DNA of 64,000 nucleotides. Origin: Hydra vulgaris. Taxonomy: Eukaryota > Cnidaria > Hydrozoa > Anthoathecata > Hydridae. Positions 54,812-64,000 of the stretch are shown piece by piece. The translations under genes and the position numbers were made by a program. Location: the NCBI RefSeq assembly GCF_038396675.1, contig NC_088920.1:63102001-63166000 (forward strand), in the 5' to 3' direction. Position 1 is the stretch's first letter; each line of letters opens with the position of its first letter. The notes under the pieces are model-generated. The model saw nothing but the letters and a program-made list of their open reading frames with translations. It was not told the origin of the DNA and searched no databases.

Positions 54812-57790
54812 TTACTCCTTCGCATCAGTATTTTTTGTCACTCCTTCTTTTATTTCTTCCTCTTTTTTTACTTCATCTTCTTTTAACTCTTCAGTCATTC
54901 CATCATTTTTTATTTCATCGTCTTTTTTTGTTTCATCTTCTGTTTTTACTTTATCTTCATTTTTTAATTCTTCTTTTTTTACTTCTTCTTTTTTTATTTC
55001 ATCTTTATTTCTCGCATCATCATTATTTACATCTTTACTTTTTGAACTTTTATCCGTCAAGTTTTCTTTCTTTACCTCTGTACTGTTTGCGTCATCTTTC
55101 TTTCTTTCTTCTTCTTTCTTTACTTCCATAGGATTCATACTGTAAGTTTTCCAAACAGACTCTTACTGTTTTTCAGCGTTTTCTTCATCGGCCAATTCTT
55201 GTTCTTCTCCACCGTTCTAAAATGCATTCAAACCAAAAAAGATACATAAAGATGTGTAAGGTATCTTATTTATTATTATTTATAGTATTTGTGGTTGTGT
55301 GCACAACCGCAAAGCAAAATATAAATAAGTTACTTAAACAAGAAATAATAAATATTTAACAAAATATGTTTGATGCTCATAACAAATTTTTAAAAGTTTA
55401 TTCATTTCAAAATAATTTTTAAAAATAATTTATCAATAAATATTTTTGAAAAAATTTAATTTCTAAAAAATGTTTTTTAACTATAAATTTTTTGACTAAT
55501 ATAAAAAGGATAGTTTAATATTTATGAATATTCTAAAAATATGAATGTCTAAAAAACATTTATTTTAAGCTAAGATGCATTTATGATTTTTAGCATAATA
55601 GAGTAAACAACTATCAATCAAGTGAGGACATTTGAGAAACAAATTCTTATTGCGGATAAACTATTTAAAAGTAACACTATTTTTTATAAATTTCATAAAG
55701 TTCATTGCAAAAAATAAAAAATGAAAAACCAAAAAGCAATTTCTAAAAATAAACTACAACAACCATAGCAACAAAACTCTAGAGTGGCAAGTTTTCCATA
55801 TTTTGCAAATAAGTGGGGCAAAATAGGACAGTTAAAAGAGCAACAGTTGTTTGTTGATTTTAAACTTTTAAAGGTGCAGACTATTTATCATTTAAACATT
55901 TTCAGACATTTAAAAAAATTATACACCCATTAAAACTACACGTCCCTCGGACCTCTTCATTGAAGCAAGTGCTCAAACCAATACTCCACGGCTACGTAAA
56001 TCCAGTTTTAAAAAAAAATAAAAAAAAGTTTTTAGAGATTTCCAGTAATAAGCGTAAAACAAGATTAATGAAATAGAAATCTTCTTTTACTTTACAATTA
56101 GCCTCACATTAAAGGCTTTGATAAAATAACAATTTAAATTAATAAGTATAAAGTAAGAGTAAATATATAGAGTTATTCTCATAGACATAGAGTTTTACTT
56201 TTCCCGGATGGGACAATTTGGTGGGAAGAGGTTTTCAAAACTAGGAAAAATTTTTAAACGCTTGATAAGTTTTACCGGGTCGGGCTGAGCCCCAACAAAA
56301 ATTTCCAAAGATGGAGCGGAGCCCCCAAGCTCCAGCGTGTTCTACGTCTTTTCTTAGTCTTTTGCTAGGTATTAGGAATGTAAGTTTTTGGAATATAGTA
56401 GTACCGAATTGATTGTTTTGTTAGAAACAATTATGGAAAATTAAAAAAACAACAACTAAAGAATGCTAAATATATTTTGTTCGAAAATATTAAGAACCCT
56501 TCATACATTATGTCTAATCAAACTTAAACATCATAAGCTGCATAAGTTTATTTGAACACATTATTACCTTTTCAATTAGATTGTATCTTCCTTTCAGCTC
56601 AACTCCATAAGACGGAAAAATAAATTTTCCTGCTCCATTTATCTATAAATATTAACAACAATTTATTTTTTAATTTATTTTACTAAAATTATAAATCATA
56701 ATATCATAATGTGAGACTTTATAAAAAGCTTTTTTGAAAAAGTATTTACTGGTCTTCTTTATTTTACAAGTACAACTTACAACGTACAACGTACAACTTA
56801 CAACTTACAACTTACAACGTACAACGTACAACTTACAACATACAACTTACAGCGTACAACTTATTACTTTGAATTCAATGTTTTGTTGAGCAATTCAAAA
56901 AATTTCTTCAAAAAACTGCCTTTTTGAATTGGAACGGAAAAGAGTTAAATGTAAATAATCTGCATGATGTGGCAAAGTTATCAATTCTGAACGCGAGAAA
57001 TAAATCTAACTACACTAATACTTAAATCACAAAATTATCAGCTCTTAAAAATAATTACGATAAACGCATAATTACAAACGTTATGCTTTATATTGGTAAT
57101 CAATAAATCATTAAGAAAATAATTAAATCAATAAAAAAATCTTCATTTAAATCAATTAATCTTTAAATTATTGTCTATGTTGCAATATTAACTTTTTATA
57201 TAGACATCGATATGCCAAATGGCGCTGTTTAGGAAATCTGCAAAAAGTTTTTTTTTTAGTTTTATATCATAACATGGTGATTTTATGGTATAAATCTTGA
57301 TTTCTTATTTTAGGTACTATACACATATCCTGTTATTTGGAAATATAAATATATTTAATAGTTGTTATTTCAAAATTTTTTTTTTTAACATTGTCAATTT
57401 TACTAAACTTTACCCAAAATCCAGAAAATAAACTAAGCAAAAATTAAAAAACCCACGTAATTTTCCTGATATGTTCCTTCAAATATATGACTTGCAAGAA
57501 TGATTTGAACAGGTCCGTGAAGTTTTCCTTTGTACCATGTTCCCAGAGTCTACAACAACATAACTTTGTTTCAAGGAAACTTTTTGAATCAAAAATATAT
57601 GTAAAAAAAATTAATATCAAAGATAAATAATCAGAATTACAAGCAAAAAAAGAAACCTTTGAACCAGATTGAGCATCTAAATAAACCCCACTGCCATTTC
57701 GAAAATTTCTCAACCAATCACCGTCGTACTTATCACCATTAGGATACCAATATATACCTTTTCCATGACGAACGTCATCTAACCAATCAC
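54812..57790 (-). CDS. RSPH1: RSPH1-like MORN-repeat radial-spoke protein, 3' exons
   Basis: Four exons join in phase with GT-AG sites: 57657-57790 (GDWLDDVRHGKGIYWYPNGD, KYDGDWLRNFRNGSGVYLDA, QSGSK), 57457-57549 (TLGTWYKGKLHGPVQIILAS, HIFEGTYQENY), 56568-56642 (INGAGKFIFPSYGVELKGRY, NLIEK) and 55167-55216 (NGGEEQELADEENAEK). The Y.G.W...HG.G.Y pattern is the MORN repeat. The run HGKG-Y, ETGSK-like QSGSK, GTW, then GAGKF.F...V...G.Y follows the end of RSPH1, a radial-spoke-head protein of motile cilia, before its acidic tail. Downstream, 54812-55139 is open for 108 Lys/Glu/Asp-rich codons in the same frame after one TAA, which sits in a 27-nt GT-AG segment (55140-55166). Upstream exons with the first MORN repeats are not in the window. 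This is the only clear host gene here. Confidence 0.7.
55140..55166 (-). other. 27-nt GT-AG segment with the only stop codon in the RSPH1-like tail
   Basis: On the minus strand it begins GTAAGAG (a consensus-like donor after AAACA) and ends CTTACAG. It has 27 nt, so removing it keeps the frame and deletes the TAA. If it is not removed, the protein ends at ..AEKQ. Confidence 0.5.
55217..56567. other. intron of the RSPH1-like gene
   Basis: Starts with GTAATA next to the exon ending at 56568 and ends with ATTTTAG at 55217. It contains a SINE-head fragment at 55935-56008 and otherwise nothing recognisable. Confidence 0.55.
55935..56008 (-). mobile_element. SINE head fragment in an RSPH1-like intron
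   Basis: The complement reads GTAGCCGTGGAGTATTGGTT, GAGCACTTGCTTCAATGAAG and AGGTCCGAGGGACG, a tRNA-like head similar in layout to the SINEs at 52.6 and 59.1 kb. Confidence 0.5.
56770..56862. repeat. 9-10-bp tandem repeat (ACAACTTAC/ACAACGTAC)
   Basis: About ten units of TACAACTTACAACGTACAAC type, within the intron between the 57457 and 56642 exons. Confidence 0.85.
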
Positions 57791-58619
57791 CTAAATATTT
57801 TAGGATTTTTAGGTTTTAACTAACATAAATAGGGTATATGAACAAATTTCTGCCAACTGTAGTTTAATCACTAAACCCTATATGTTTTTTGAAACAACTT
57901 TGTTATATTAAAACAAATTTTTTTTTTTTTTAAAACTTGTTTTTTAAAACACAATTTTGTATTTAACAAAAACGTCAATACAAAAATCATACTCTGCTAA
58001 TAAAGATCAAACTTTTAGCGTTTAATACAAAATTTTGGTCATTTTTAAAATGAAAACTGCTTGTACAATCAAAGACAACACAAGATATACAAAGTCAAGT
58101 TTTAGTCACGAGCAAGCAGTATGAGCCTTTTTCCAGCCAGTATAAAAAACAATTTCTCTGCCAATATTTTTCTGGGTTAGCAGTTAAATTGTTTAAAATC
58201 AAGAGGATAATCAAAATATGAATCAATAATCTTTTTTAACTCTACAAACGGTCAACAGCTGATTCATCAAAAATAAGTGAAACAGTTTAATTTTTTTTAA
58301 AGGTATCTGCCTCCTTACCTCTTTAGATGTGTATACAGGTACATATAATGCAGAATCATGACTCTCAGTGTCCTATTCTTAAATGTAGCTAACAGTTCTT
58401 AAACCTCTATAAAAAATGGTTTAAAAACGCAGTAAATGATAAAAGTGCTAAAAATGCAGTTTTACACCCGTCAATATCTATTCCTGAAATGTCACAAATA
58501 TAATACTTGAAAAAAACTTTCCAAGATTTATATTTGGCTAACTTTTGGAACCTTTATTTTCTTTAGTTTTTTGCACAAATAAACAAGCATTTTTCTTATC
58601 TCTCAAATTAAAAAACTCA
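57791..58619. other. upstream intronic or intergenic DNA
   Basis: I looked on the minus strand for further MORN exons and found none. AT-rich otherwise. Confidence 0.4.
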
Positions 58620-59025
58620 ACATATATATCTTCCTTATGTACTTATGTAAATATCTCCTCACAATGTTCTTATGTCAGGGCCGACAACACGGGTTTTGAA
58701 GTGGAGGGCACAATTATCAATTTTTAAAAAAAGCCCTCTATATCTAGAATTTTATTAAAAAATAAGAGAAGTCCTTTAGAAAAAGTGTTTGTGTGTGTGT
58801 ATGTGTGTGTGGGGGGGGGGGGGGAGGAGGGAGGAGGAGGAGGAGGGTAAGACACCCCCACCCAACCCCGATGTTGTCAGCTCAACCCCCAACCCCCGAT
58901 GTTGTCGGCTCTGTATGTAATTATCTCCTCCTTATGTTCTGATGTAAATATCTCCTTCTTATATTCTTATGTAATTATCTCCTCCAAATGTTCATATGTA
59001 AATATCTCCTCCTTATGTACTTTAT
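58620..59025. repeat. interrupted 27-bp tandem repeat with GC-rich insert
   Basis: Units like ATGTAAATATCTCCTCCTTA, continuing TGTTCTT, occur at 58630-58675 and again at 58915-59025. Between them lie a (TG)n(G)n tract (58790-58830), a purine tract and a doubled AACCCCGATGTTGTC.GCTC. Each outer part of the insert carries GCCGACAAC/GTTGTCGGC, so the insert may be a small element with inverted ends. Confidence 0.6.
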
Positions 59026-59049
59026 CTATTTTTTAAAATTTTTTTTGGT

Positions 59050-59220
59050 GCCCCAAGAAGCCCTTGCGGTCTTATCACAAAGCACCGTGGAAGAGCATTT
59101 GAAAGGAAGTTCACGCCTCCTTCCTTATCAATTTTGTAAAACTTGCCCAGAGGTGACGTTGAACTGCGGATCTCTAGCTTCTGAGGCAAGCGCGCTAACC
59201 TGCGCTACGACTGCTCATAT
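59050..59220 (-). mobile_element. tRNA-derived SINE, second family
   Basis: The complement begins GCAGTCGTAGCGCAGGTTAG and CGCGCTTGCCTCAGAAGCTA with a B-box-like CCGCAGTTCAACGTCACC. The body GGAAGGAGGCGTGAACTTCC and CTTTGTGATAAGACCGC matches the 52.6-kb copy. Confidence 0.8.
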
Positions 59221-60130
59221 TTATACTATTATATTTATTCAATGTTAAGTATTTATATAAACTTGGTTTGCAGCGTATATCATTGACACTATCAAACACT
59301 TTTTCCGACAAAATCTTACCGTTTTGAGATTAATATTCTTTTTCCTTTATTTCTAAACATCTTACTATTATTATCATTCCAGTCATTTTCAGTATGAATT
59401 TTTTTCTAAACACTGTTGCAATTTCTTTTTCCTGAACATTAATAGAAGCACCTGTTGATGCTTAAAAACATATATATATATATAGCATTTGAGAAACACT
59501 TTTGGGATAGGTTTTCTAAAGCCAAACCCACCAATAAGAAGCATCAACTTATTAAACATAAATAAGTTAATGGCACGGACCATTTTTCCACAGGAAGTGT
59601 GTTTCCAAAGTTTTCCAAGGAGTTTCTCAAAACTGAAACTAATTAAAACTTATCAACGCAGTTCCATAAGCCAAGAAAGACTTGTAGAACTTTCCACAAC
59701 TTTGATAGATAAAAGAAATGGCTTACTCACTTAAAATAAAAGAATTTATAAAGGAAGTTTCAAAAATAAAGGGTAGGAAGGTACCTGGATATTAAAAGAA
59801 AGAACTGAAATATCTTAGTGAAGTAAAATAAACAAACAAAATTTAAAAATAAAATCAAATTTCTTTAGTGAAAGTAATACCTATACGCACCAAAACTATT
59901 TGGCGGTGTCCTGTAATATGTAAAAAAAAACGTCTAATAATTTCTATTAATTTGACAGAAACAGTCCAGTGAAAGAGGCAGAGCTCCGAAAACCTAAAAT
60001 ATTGCTACTTAAATAAATGACAATCAAATTTAACATTACTATTTTTACTAGTATTGCAATTATGACCATGACCCCCACATACTAAAACAGAGCCCTATGC
60101 TGGGCCCGTCTGCGGGCCCCTTTTTTATTG
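59221..60130. other. non-coding DNA, no gene seen
   Basis: Contains an (AT)n stub near 59470. The two opposed short frames at 59389-59734 are not supported. Confidence 0.4.
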
Positions 60131-60143
60131 CGGGAACTTTTTT

Positions 60144-60560
60144 TCAAAAATATTTTTTCTTCGCAAAATATTTTCGAAAAATTAATAAAAATTTAGATAA
60201 TTTTTCATATATCTGCCTAACTTTCCCAAAGCTGTAAGATATTACTATATATTGGCGCTGTCCATCTGAAATCAATTTGAGCCATGTACCAGGGTCATCA
60301 AGAATTATCTCAGTATTTTTGATTACATAAGAATCAGAAGTATTATCTGCATTTAATTCTTTTTCTGCCACACTATCTTTAGACATATCTCTCGTGTCAT
60401 GTCCATCAGAAGCAGTGGATCCATGCGCATTTCCTATATCTGATTTTTAACCTATTTAATCTATTGCAAAATGATTTTCAGCTCTGACATCAATGCTACA
60501 GTTATGCTCTCTGCAATCCTCAATTTTACCGTTAGAAGAATCTTTGTTTCCATATCAGAA
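60144..60560 (-). pseudogene. hAT-type (ZMYM1-like) transposase, N-terminal fragment
   Basis: IEDCREHNCSIDV (about 60510) leads through a stop to MSKDSVAEKELNADNTSDSY and IILDDPGTWLKLISDGQRQY, ending 60144. The (L.D)DPG.W......D..R..IV block is typical, from memory, of the N-terminal region of ZMYM1-like hAT transposases. It lies downstream of the hAT C-terminal fragment on the same strand, so the two come from different copies or a rearrangement. Confidence 0.45.
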
Positions 60561-61402
60561 AAATTTGGTTATTGATTGACTACTAAGTGATTATCTCAGT
60601 TTTAAGTTTTCTCTTTTGAGCTCCAGATTTATGTTTGTAATTTAAGTTTGACATGATGTTTGATTTACTTGATAATCTAAATAAATTATTTTCCTTTTTT
60701 AGTTTATTGATTTGATAACAAAGTTCAACTAATGTAAAAGATTAACCTGAAAGACCAAATTATGCTAACCAATCCATTAACGAAAAAAAAACTATCATAT
60801 GAGAAAAATGCGGGAATTAGTTTACACAACGGTTCGCATAATAGTTTTAAGACCATAGCAAAGATGAGTTTAGCTTCAGGAATCGCTCAAAGAAATCAGC
60901 GTAAATAAACGGCAACATATATAAAATAAGTAAAAAAAACAACAAGAAGTTTGCCTGTTTGTTTTCTACTTTTTAATTTTAAACAATGTTTTTGGTTCAA
61001 AAGTTTTTCTTTACTTTTCACATTTATTTTTAATTCAAAACAATAATACTTTACTCGGATTAACTTTTTTCTGGTTACTACCAGCAGGCCCTCTTTACCT
61101 CCGGGCCCCAGTGCTACAGTACCGCCATCCCCCCACCTTCCTTGAATATGACACTAAACAAGGAAATGTGTCAAAAAAATTTTTCACATTCACAAAAATT
61201 TTCACATTCTCCTATTATGGTTAGTCTCTTGAAGATAGTAATAACACTTATACATTTCTATGTCTATATAACTAACATGTATATTTTTTTTTCATATATT
61301 TCTATGTCTATATTATGTATACCTACATAAGTTCTTATGGAAAAAATTAAGGTTTTAAAATTTTTTTTACTTTTTGTTGTATTTCATTTGAAAACTCATT
61401 AG

Positions 61403-62360
61403 TTAAAATTCATTTCTGCACTTTTCTCTTGAGAAATCATCAATCAAATAATTTATGCAGAGTGTTTTTAATAAATCGACATCACTGGATAATATAGCAA
61501 AATTATTTATATCGTCTTGTGTCATTGTTGATCTTAAATAGCTCTTAAATAATTTTAGTTATGAAAAGCTTCTTCCACTCGAGCAATTAGTAACTATCAA
61601 GCATAAAAAAAATCTGTCAAAGTTGTCTCAAAAGGTATATAACATAGAAAATGCTATGTTTATTTTTTTCTTCTTTAATATCTATTCTTTATATAAAAAT
61701 AAATGTGTAAAAGTAGTTTCTGGATAATTACTTTTTAGTAATTATCAAGAAACTACTTTGAGATTGTGGATTTGCAAAGTTTAATAAAATGTTGAATTTT
61801 TGATATCTCAAAATCTTTTCTAAATTCAATGTATCTAATCAACTTCAGGTAGCAATAACTTAACATTTGCTTCAATAACATGGTAGCAATCTTTTGACAA
61901 TAAGACATAATCAGCAAGTGATGGCAACAATGAGCAGTATCATAATGAGACACATCAAAAATTTTATTATAAAACACTGTTTGCAGTATAAGCTCAAATT
62001 CCTCAAACTCAATTTTCCAGTTTTTGAATTTTGCGCCTCTGCTACTGTATCAAAAATATTGTTGTCAGAAATACTCGTTAATGCATCCATGAAATTTTCA
62101 TAAACATTCTTTATTACCTTGACAGAATCTGCTCGAGCACTCCATCTTGTCTTCTATAAAGATTTTACCAACTTTTTAGATATTTTTCGTACAACATCTT
62201 TTCGTAGACGAAGAAAAACAAATGCCATCAGCTTCACACAGTCCAACCAAATTTATAGAACGCCCTGCACATGCTCAAAACTTTGCCTGGTTGTTTGTTT
62301 CTAAAATAAATTTTCTGCACACCCTTGTATTTTTTACTCATGTTAGAAGCATTATCGTAC
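61403..62360 (-). pseudogene. hAT-type transposase, central and C-terminal fragment
   Basis: On the minus strand, GRSINLVGLCEADGICFSS-like sequence and KTRWSARADSVKVIKNVYEN (about 62150; TRWSAR is a hAT hallmark) are followed by DALTSISDN and KNWKIEFEEFELILQTVFYN. It ends with GRSFS then LKLFKSYLRSTMTQDD and INNFAILSSDVDLLKTL (61403-61600), the C-terminal hAT dimerisation region (ERSFSKLK..K.YLRS.M...R...LA). In-frame stops, including one inside the dimerisation block, show it is dead. The palindrome at 61710-61759 interrupts it. Confidence 0.65.
61710..61759. repeat. inverted repeat, 23-nt arms, 4-nt loop, inside the hAT fragment
   Basis: AAAGTAGTTTCT.GATAATTAC and complement with one mismatch, loop TTTT. 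Confidence 0.9.
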
Positions 62361-62619
62361 GATTAAGATCTGCATTATAAAAAGTTTAATCAAGATATAT
62401 TTACTAAAAAATTGACTGTCGTGTCAAATTTTTAGTAATTTTAGTAATTTTCGATGGAGAAAGTTCGATGGTAAAGTGAGTATACCATCAGTAGTTTTAT
62501 ATAGTTTTATACTATTGACAAAATATCTTTTTTATTATCAACCTTCAATCAAACGTGACATGGTGTACCTATATTATTTCTATCTTATTATTTCTATTAC
62601 CTATATTATTATCTATATT

Positions 62620-62670
62620 ATTTCTTTCTACCATTAAGTTTCAATATGAAACTTAATGGTAGAAAGAAAT
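62620..62670. repeat. perfect inverted repeat, 23-nt arms, 5-nt loop
   Basis: The arms begin ATTTCTTTCTACCATTAAGT and pair exactly. The loop is AATAT. Confidence 0.95.
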
Positions 62671-63187
62671 GCCTTTAATAAGAATTCAGCTGATTTTATA
62701 ATCTGCTCTGCCGTTTGTACCATACAAATGATCTGCTCAGCCAATCTGTTCTGCTTTACAAATTGTACCTACCCCTTAAAAGTTTTGTAAAAATGTAGTT
62801 TATAACTTAGAGTACTTTTTTTATTACTTGATTTTTAAACTAAAGCGCGTGTTTTTAGGCTTTCTCACGTTCTACATTTGATATTATTATGAAATTACAT
62901 ATAAATTCTATTAAGGTAATAGAAACCAGCACTTGTTACAATATAATCTTAGAAAATAATTTGAGGTAAATTACTTAACGTTATAATCAAGGTTTAAAAA
63001 AGCGTTGAGGCCGTTTCCCTACATGTGAGGCGAGGCAAAAGCCTTAAGGCGCTGGAGGCGTAAACAAATTTTAAAAACAATAAAAATAACATTGAAGTAA
63101 AATCATACTACTTTTAACACCACCAAAAGACACAAAATAGGAGCAATTTAAATAAAATCATTCTAATTTTAACATCACCAAAAGCAT
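62671..63187. other. non-coding DNA, no gene seen
   Basis: A GAGGCGAGGCAAAAGCCTTA and AGGCGCTGGAGGCG stretch near 63020-63060 stands out in composition but has no identifiable role. Confidence 0.4.
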
Positions 63188-63810
63188 ACTCTCGAGTCTT
63201 AATACAAGGGGGTGGGGGTGGGGGTAGGAAAATAAAAGAAGAGAGGGGGGGGGATTTTATTCCAGATCTAATAAACGGGGGAAGAAGAGATTAATAAAAG
63301 GAAGGAGGGGGTTATGTTACAATATAAGTAAATGGAGGGGGGATTTTTTAATGTTACAATATAAGTATTTTTTATAAAAAACTTCAGTTCATAACTCCAA
63401 ACCAATATTTTTTACAAAACACGCATAAAACTATTTAATTATTTAATTCTAACAGCTTTTTTATAATAATTTCAATAGGATTTAATATGCTGATATAAGT
63501 TTTATACTTTGATGAGAAATAAACCAAAAGCTGATTTTCGACAAATCGAAATTTGCTTGGTCGGCAATTTTTAAAGTCTGTTTTCACTGAAAGTTTTTTG
63601 TTTTAATCAGTGACTGAAATAATTACTTTCTGATTTTAAAGGCCGGTTATCACATTTTTTGTTGTTGTTGTTGTTGATAATAAGTAAAAATTAATAAACG
63701 GAGAGGGGAAAGGGTCTTAATAGGCTTGGGGTGGGTGGGAAAATTTTCAAAAAATTAATGAACTTCCCTTACCCCCCCCCCCCCCTCTCTTTTATTAAGG
63801 ACTCGAGAGT
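63188..63810. mobile_element. non-autonomous element with CTCTCGAG termini
   Basis: The left end is ACTCTCGAGTCTTAATACAA followed by G-rich sequence. The right end is C-rich sequence then TTATTAAGGACTCGAGAGT, its inverted match. Flanks AAAGCATA (left) and TTAGCATA (right) agree at six of eight positions, a possible 8-bp target duplication. The interior has G-runs, GGGGGTGGGGGTGGGGG near 63210, and no coding frame. Confidence 0.55.
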
Positions 63811-64000
63811 TAGCATAACAGAAAATAGAAATTATAAAAGTTCCTATTTAATCTCAAGATGACTAGAGAATGAAGATTCATACTGGAAATGAGGGTTTAT
63901 AAAATGTGCAGCAGCATGCAAATGCGTGAAAAGCTGACAATAAAAGATTCAAATTTATGAATAATAGTCAAGAAAAAAAAAGCAATTAACAATCATAGTG
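63811..64000. other. AT-rich end of window
   Basis: Nothing recognisable. Confidence 0.4.

Noticed and set aside
54723..55145. Plus-strand Ser/Phe-rich and Leu-rich proteins
   Set aside because: They are antisense shadows of the Lys/Glu-rich tail on the minus strand, which is in frame with the RSPH1-like exons.
59389..59734. Opposed short proteins near 59.4-59.7 kb
   Set aside because: Short overlapping frames without recognisable content on either strand.

Overview
The window reads as AT-rich genomic DNA from a cnidarian, most likely Hydra. The evidence is the very high A+T with long (AT)n microsatellites, GT-AG introns, tRNA-derived SINEs, and the mix of Transib, P-element/THAP, Tc1/mariner, hAT, CACTA/Tnp2-like, LINE and Polinton/adintovirus-like remnants. 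I see no rRNA, functional tRNA, CRISPR or prokaryotic operon. The species is inferred from memory of these families and was not searched. Most genes here belong to mobile elements and most are broken.

Layout. 1-3.5 kb: intergenic, with a 27-bp tandem repeat, fold-back elements and a tRNA-derived SINE. 3.5-14.3 kb: a decayed Polinton/adintovirus-like element with every gene on the minus strand. Along the coding direction these are a penton-like minor capsid protein, a pVI/pX-like hydrophobic capsid protein, a dUTPase-fold protein, a hydrophobic membrane-type protein, a DUF8207-type protein, a basic core-like protein, a major-capsid-like protein, a small Lys-rich protein, protein-primed DNA polymerase B, an adenain-type protease and a tail-fibre-like protein. 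I did not find an integrase or a packaging ATPase. 14.3-22 kb: non-coding, with several repeat families. 22-24.4 kb: a decayed transposase-like gene. 25.3-36.3 kb: a nested set of transposons. The outermost is a Transib (RAG1-related) element with matching terminal inverted repeats. Its transposase is split by about 7.9 kb carrying a Tnp2-like transposase and a multi-exon DUF4806-like gene. That gene in turn contains a Tc1/mariner (DD36E) copy sitting exactly on a splice donor. 36.3-43 kb: sparse, with one unrecognised C-terminal exon. 43-50.9 kb: a LINE (ORF1 plus endonuclease/RT), interrupted by a nearly complete THAP/P-element that is flanked by a 7-bp duplication and carries an extra antisense zinc-finger gene. 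54.8-57.8 kb: the 3' half of the only recognisable host gene, an RSPH1-like MORN-repeat radial-spoke gene on the minus strand. 58-64 kb: SINEs, hAT remnants, low-complexity G/C-rich tracts and a short element with inverted termini.

Three observations stand out. First, insertion order can be read directly from interrupted genes and target duplications. Second, the window is unusually dense in short-loop perfect inverted repeats, and for one of them a duplicated exon provides the ancestral state. Third, the RSPH1-like gene has a 27-nt GT-AG segment carrying the only stop codon between the MORN exons and a long acidic/basic tail.
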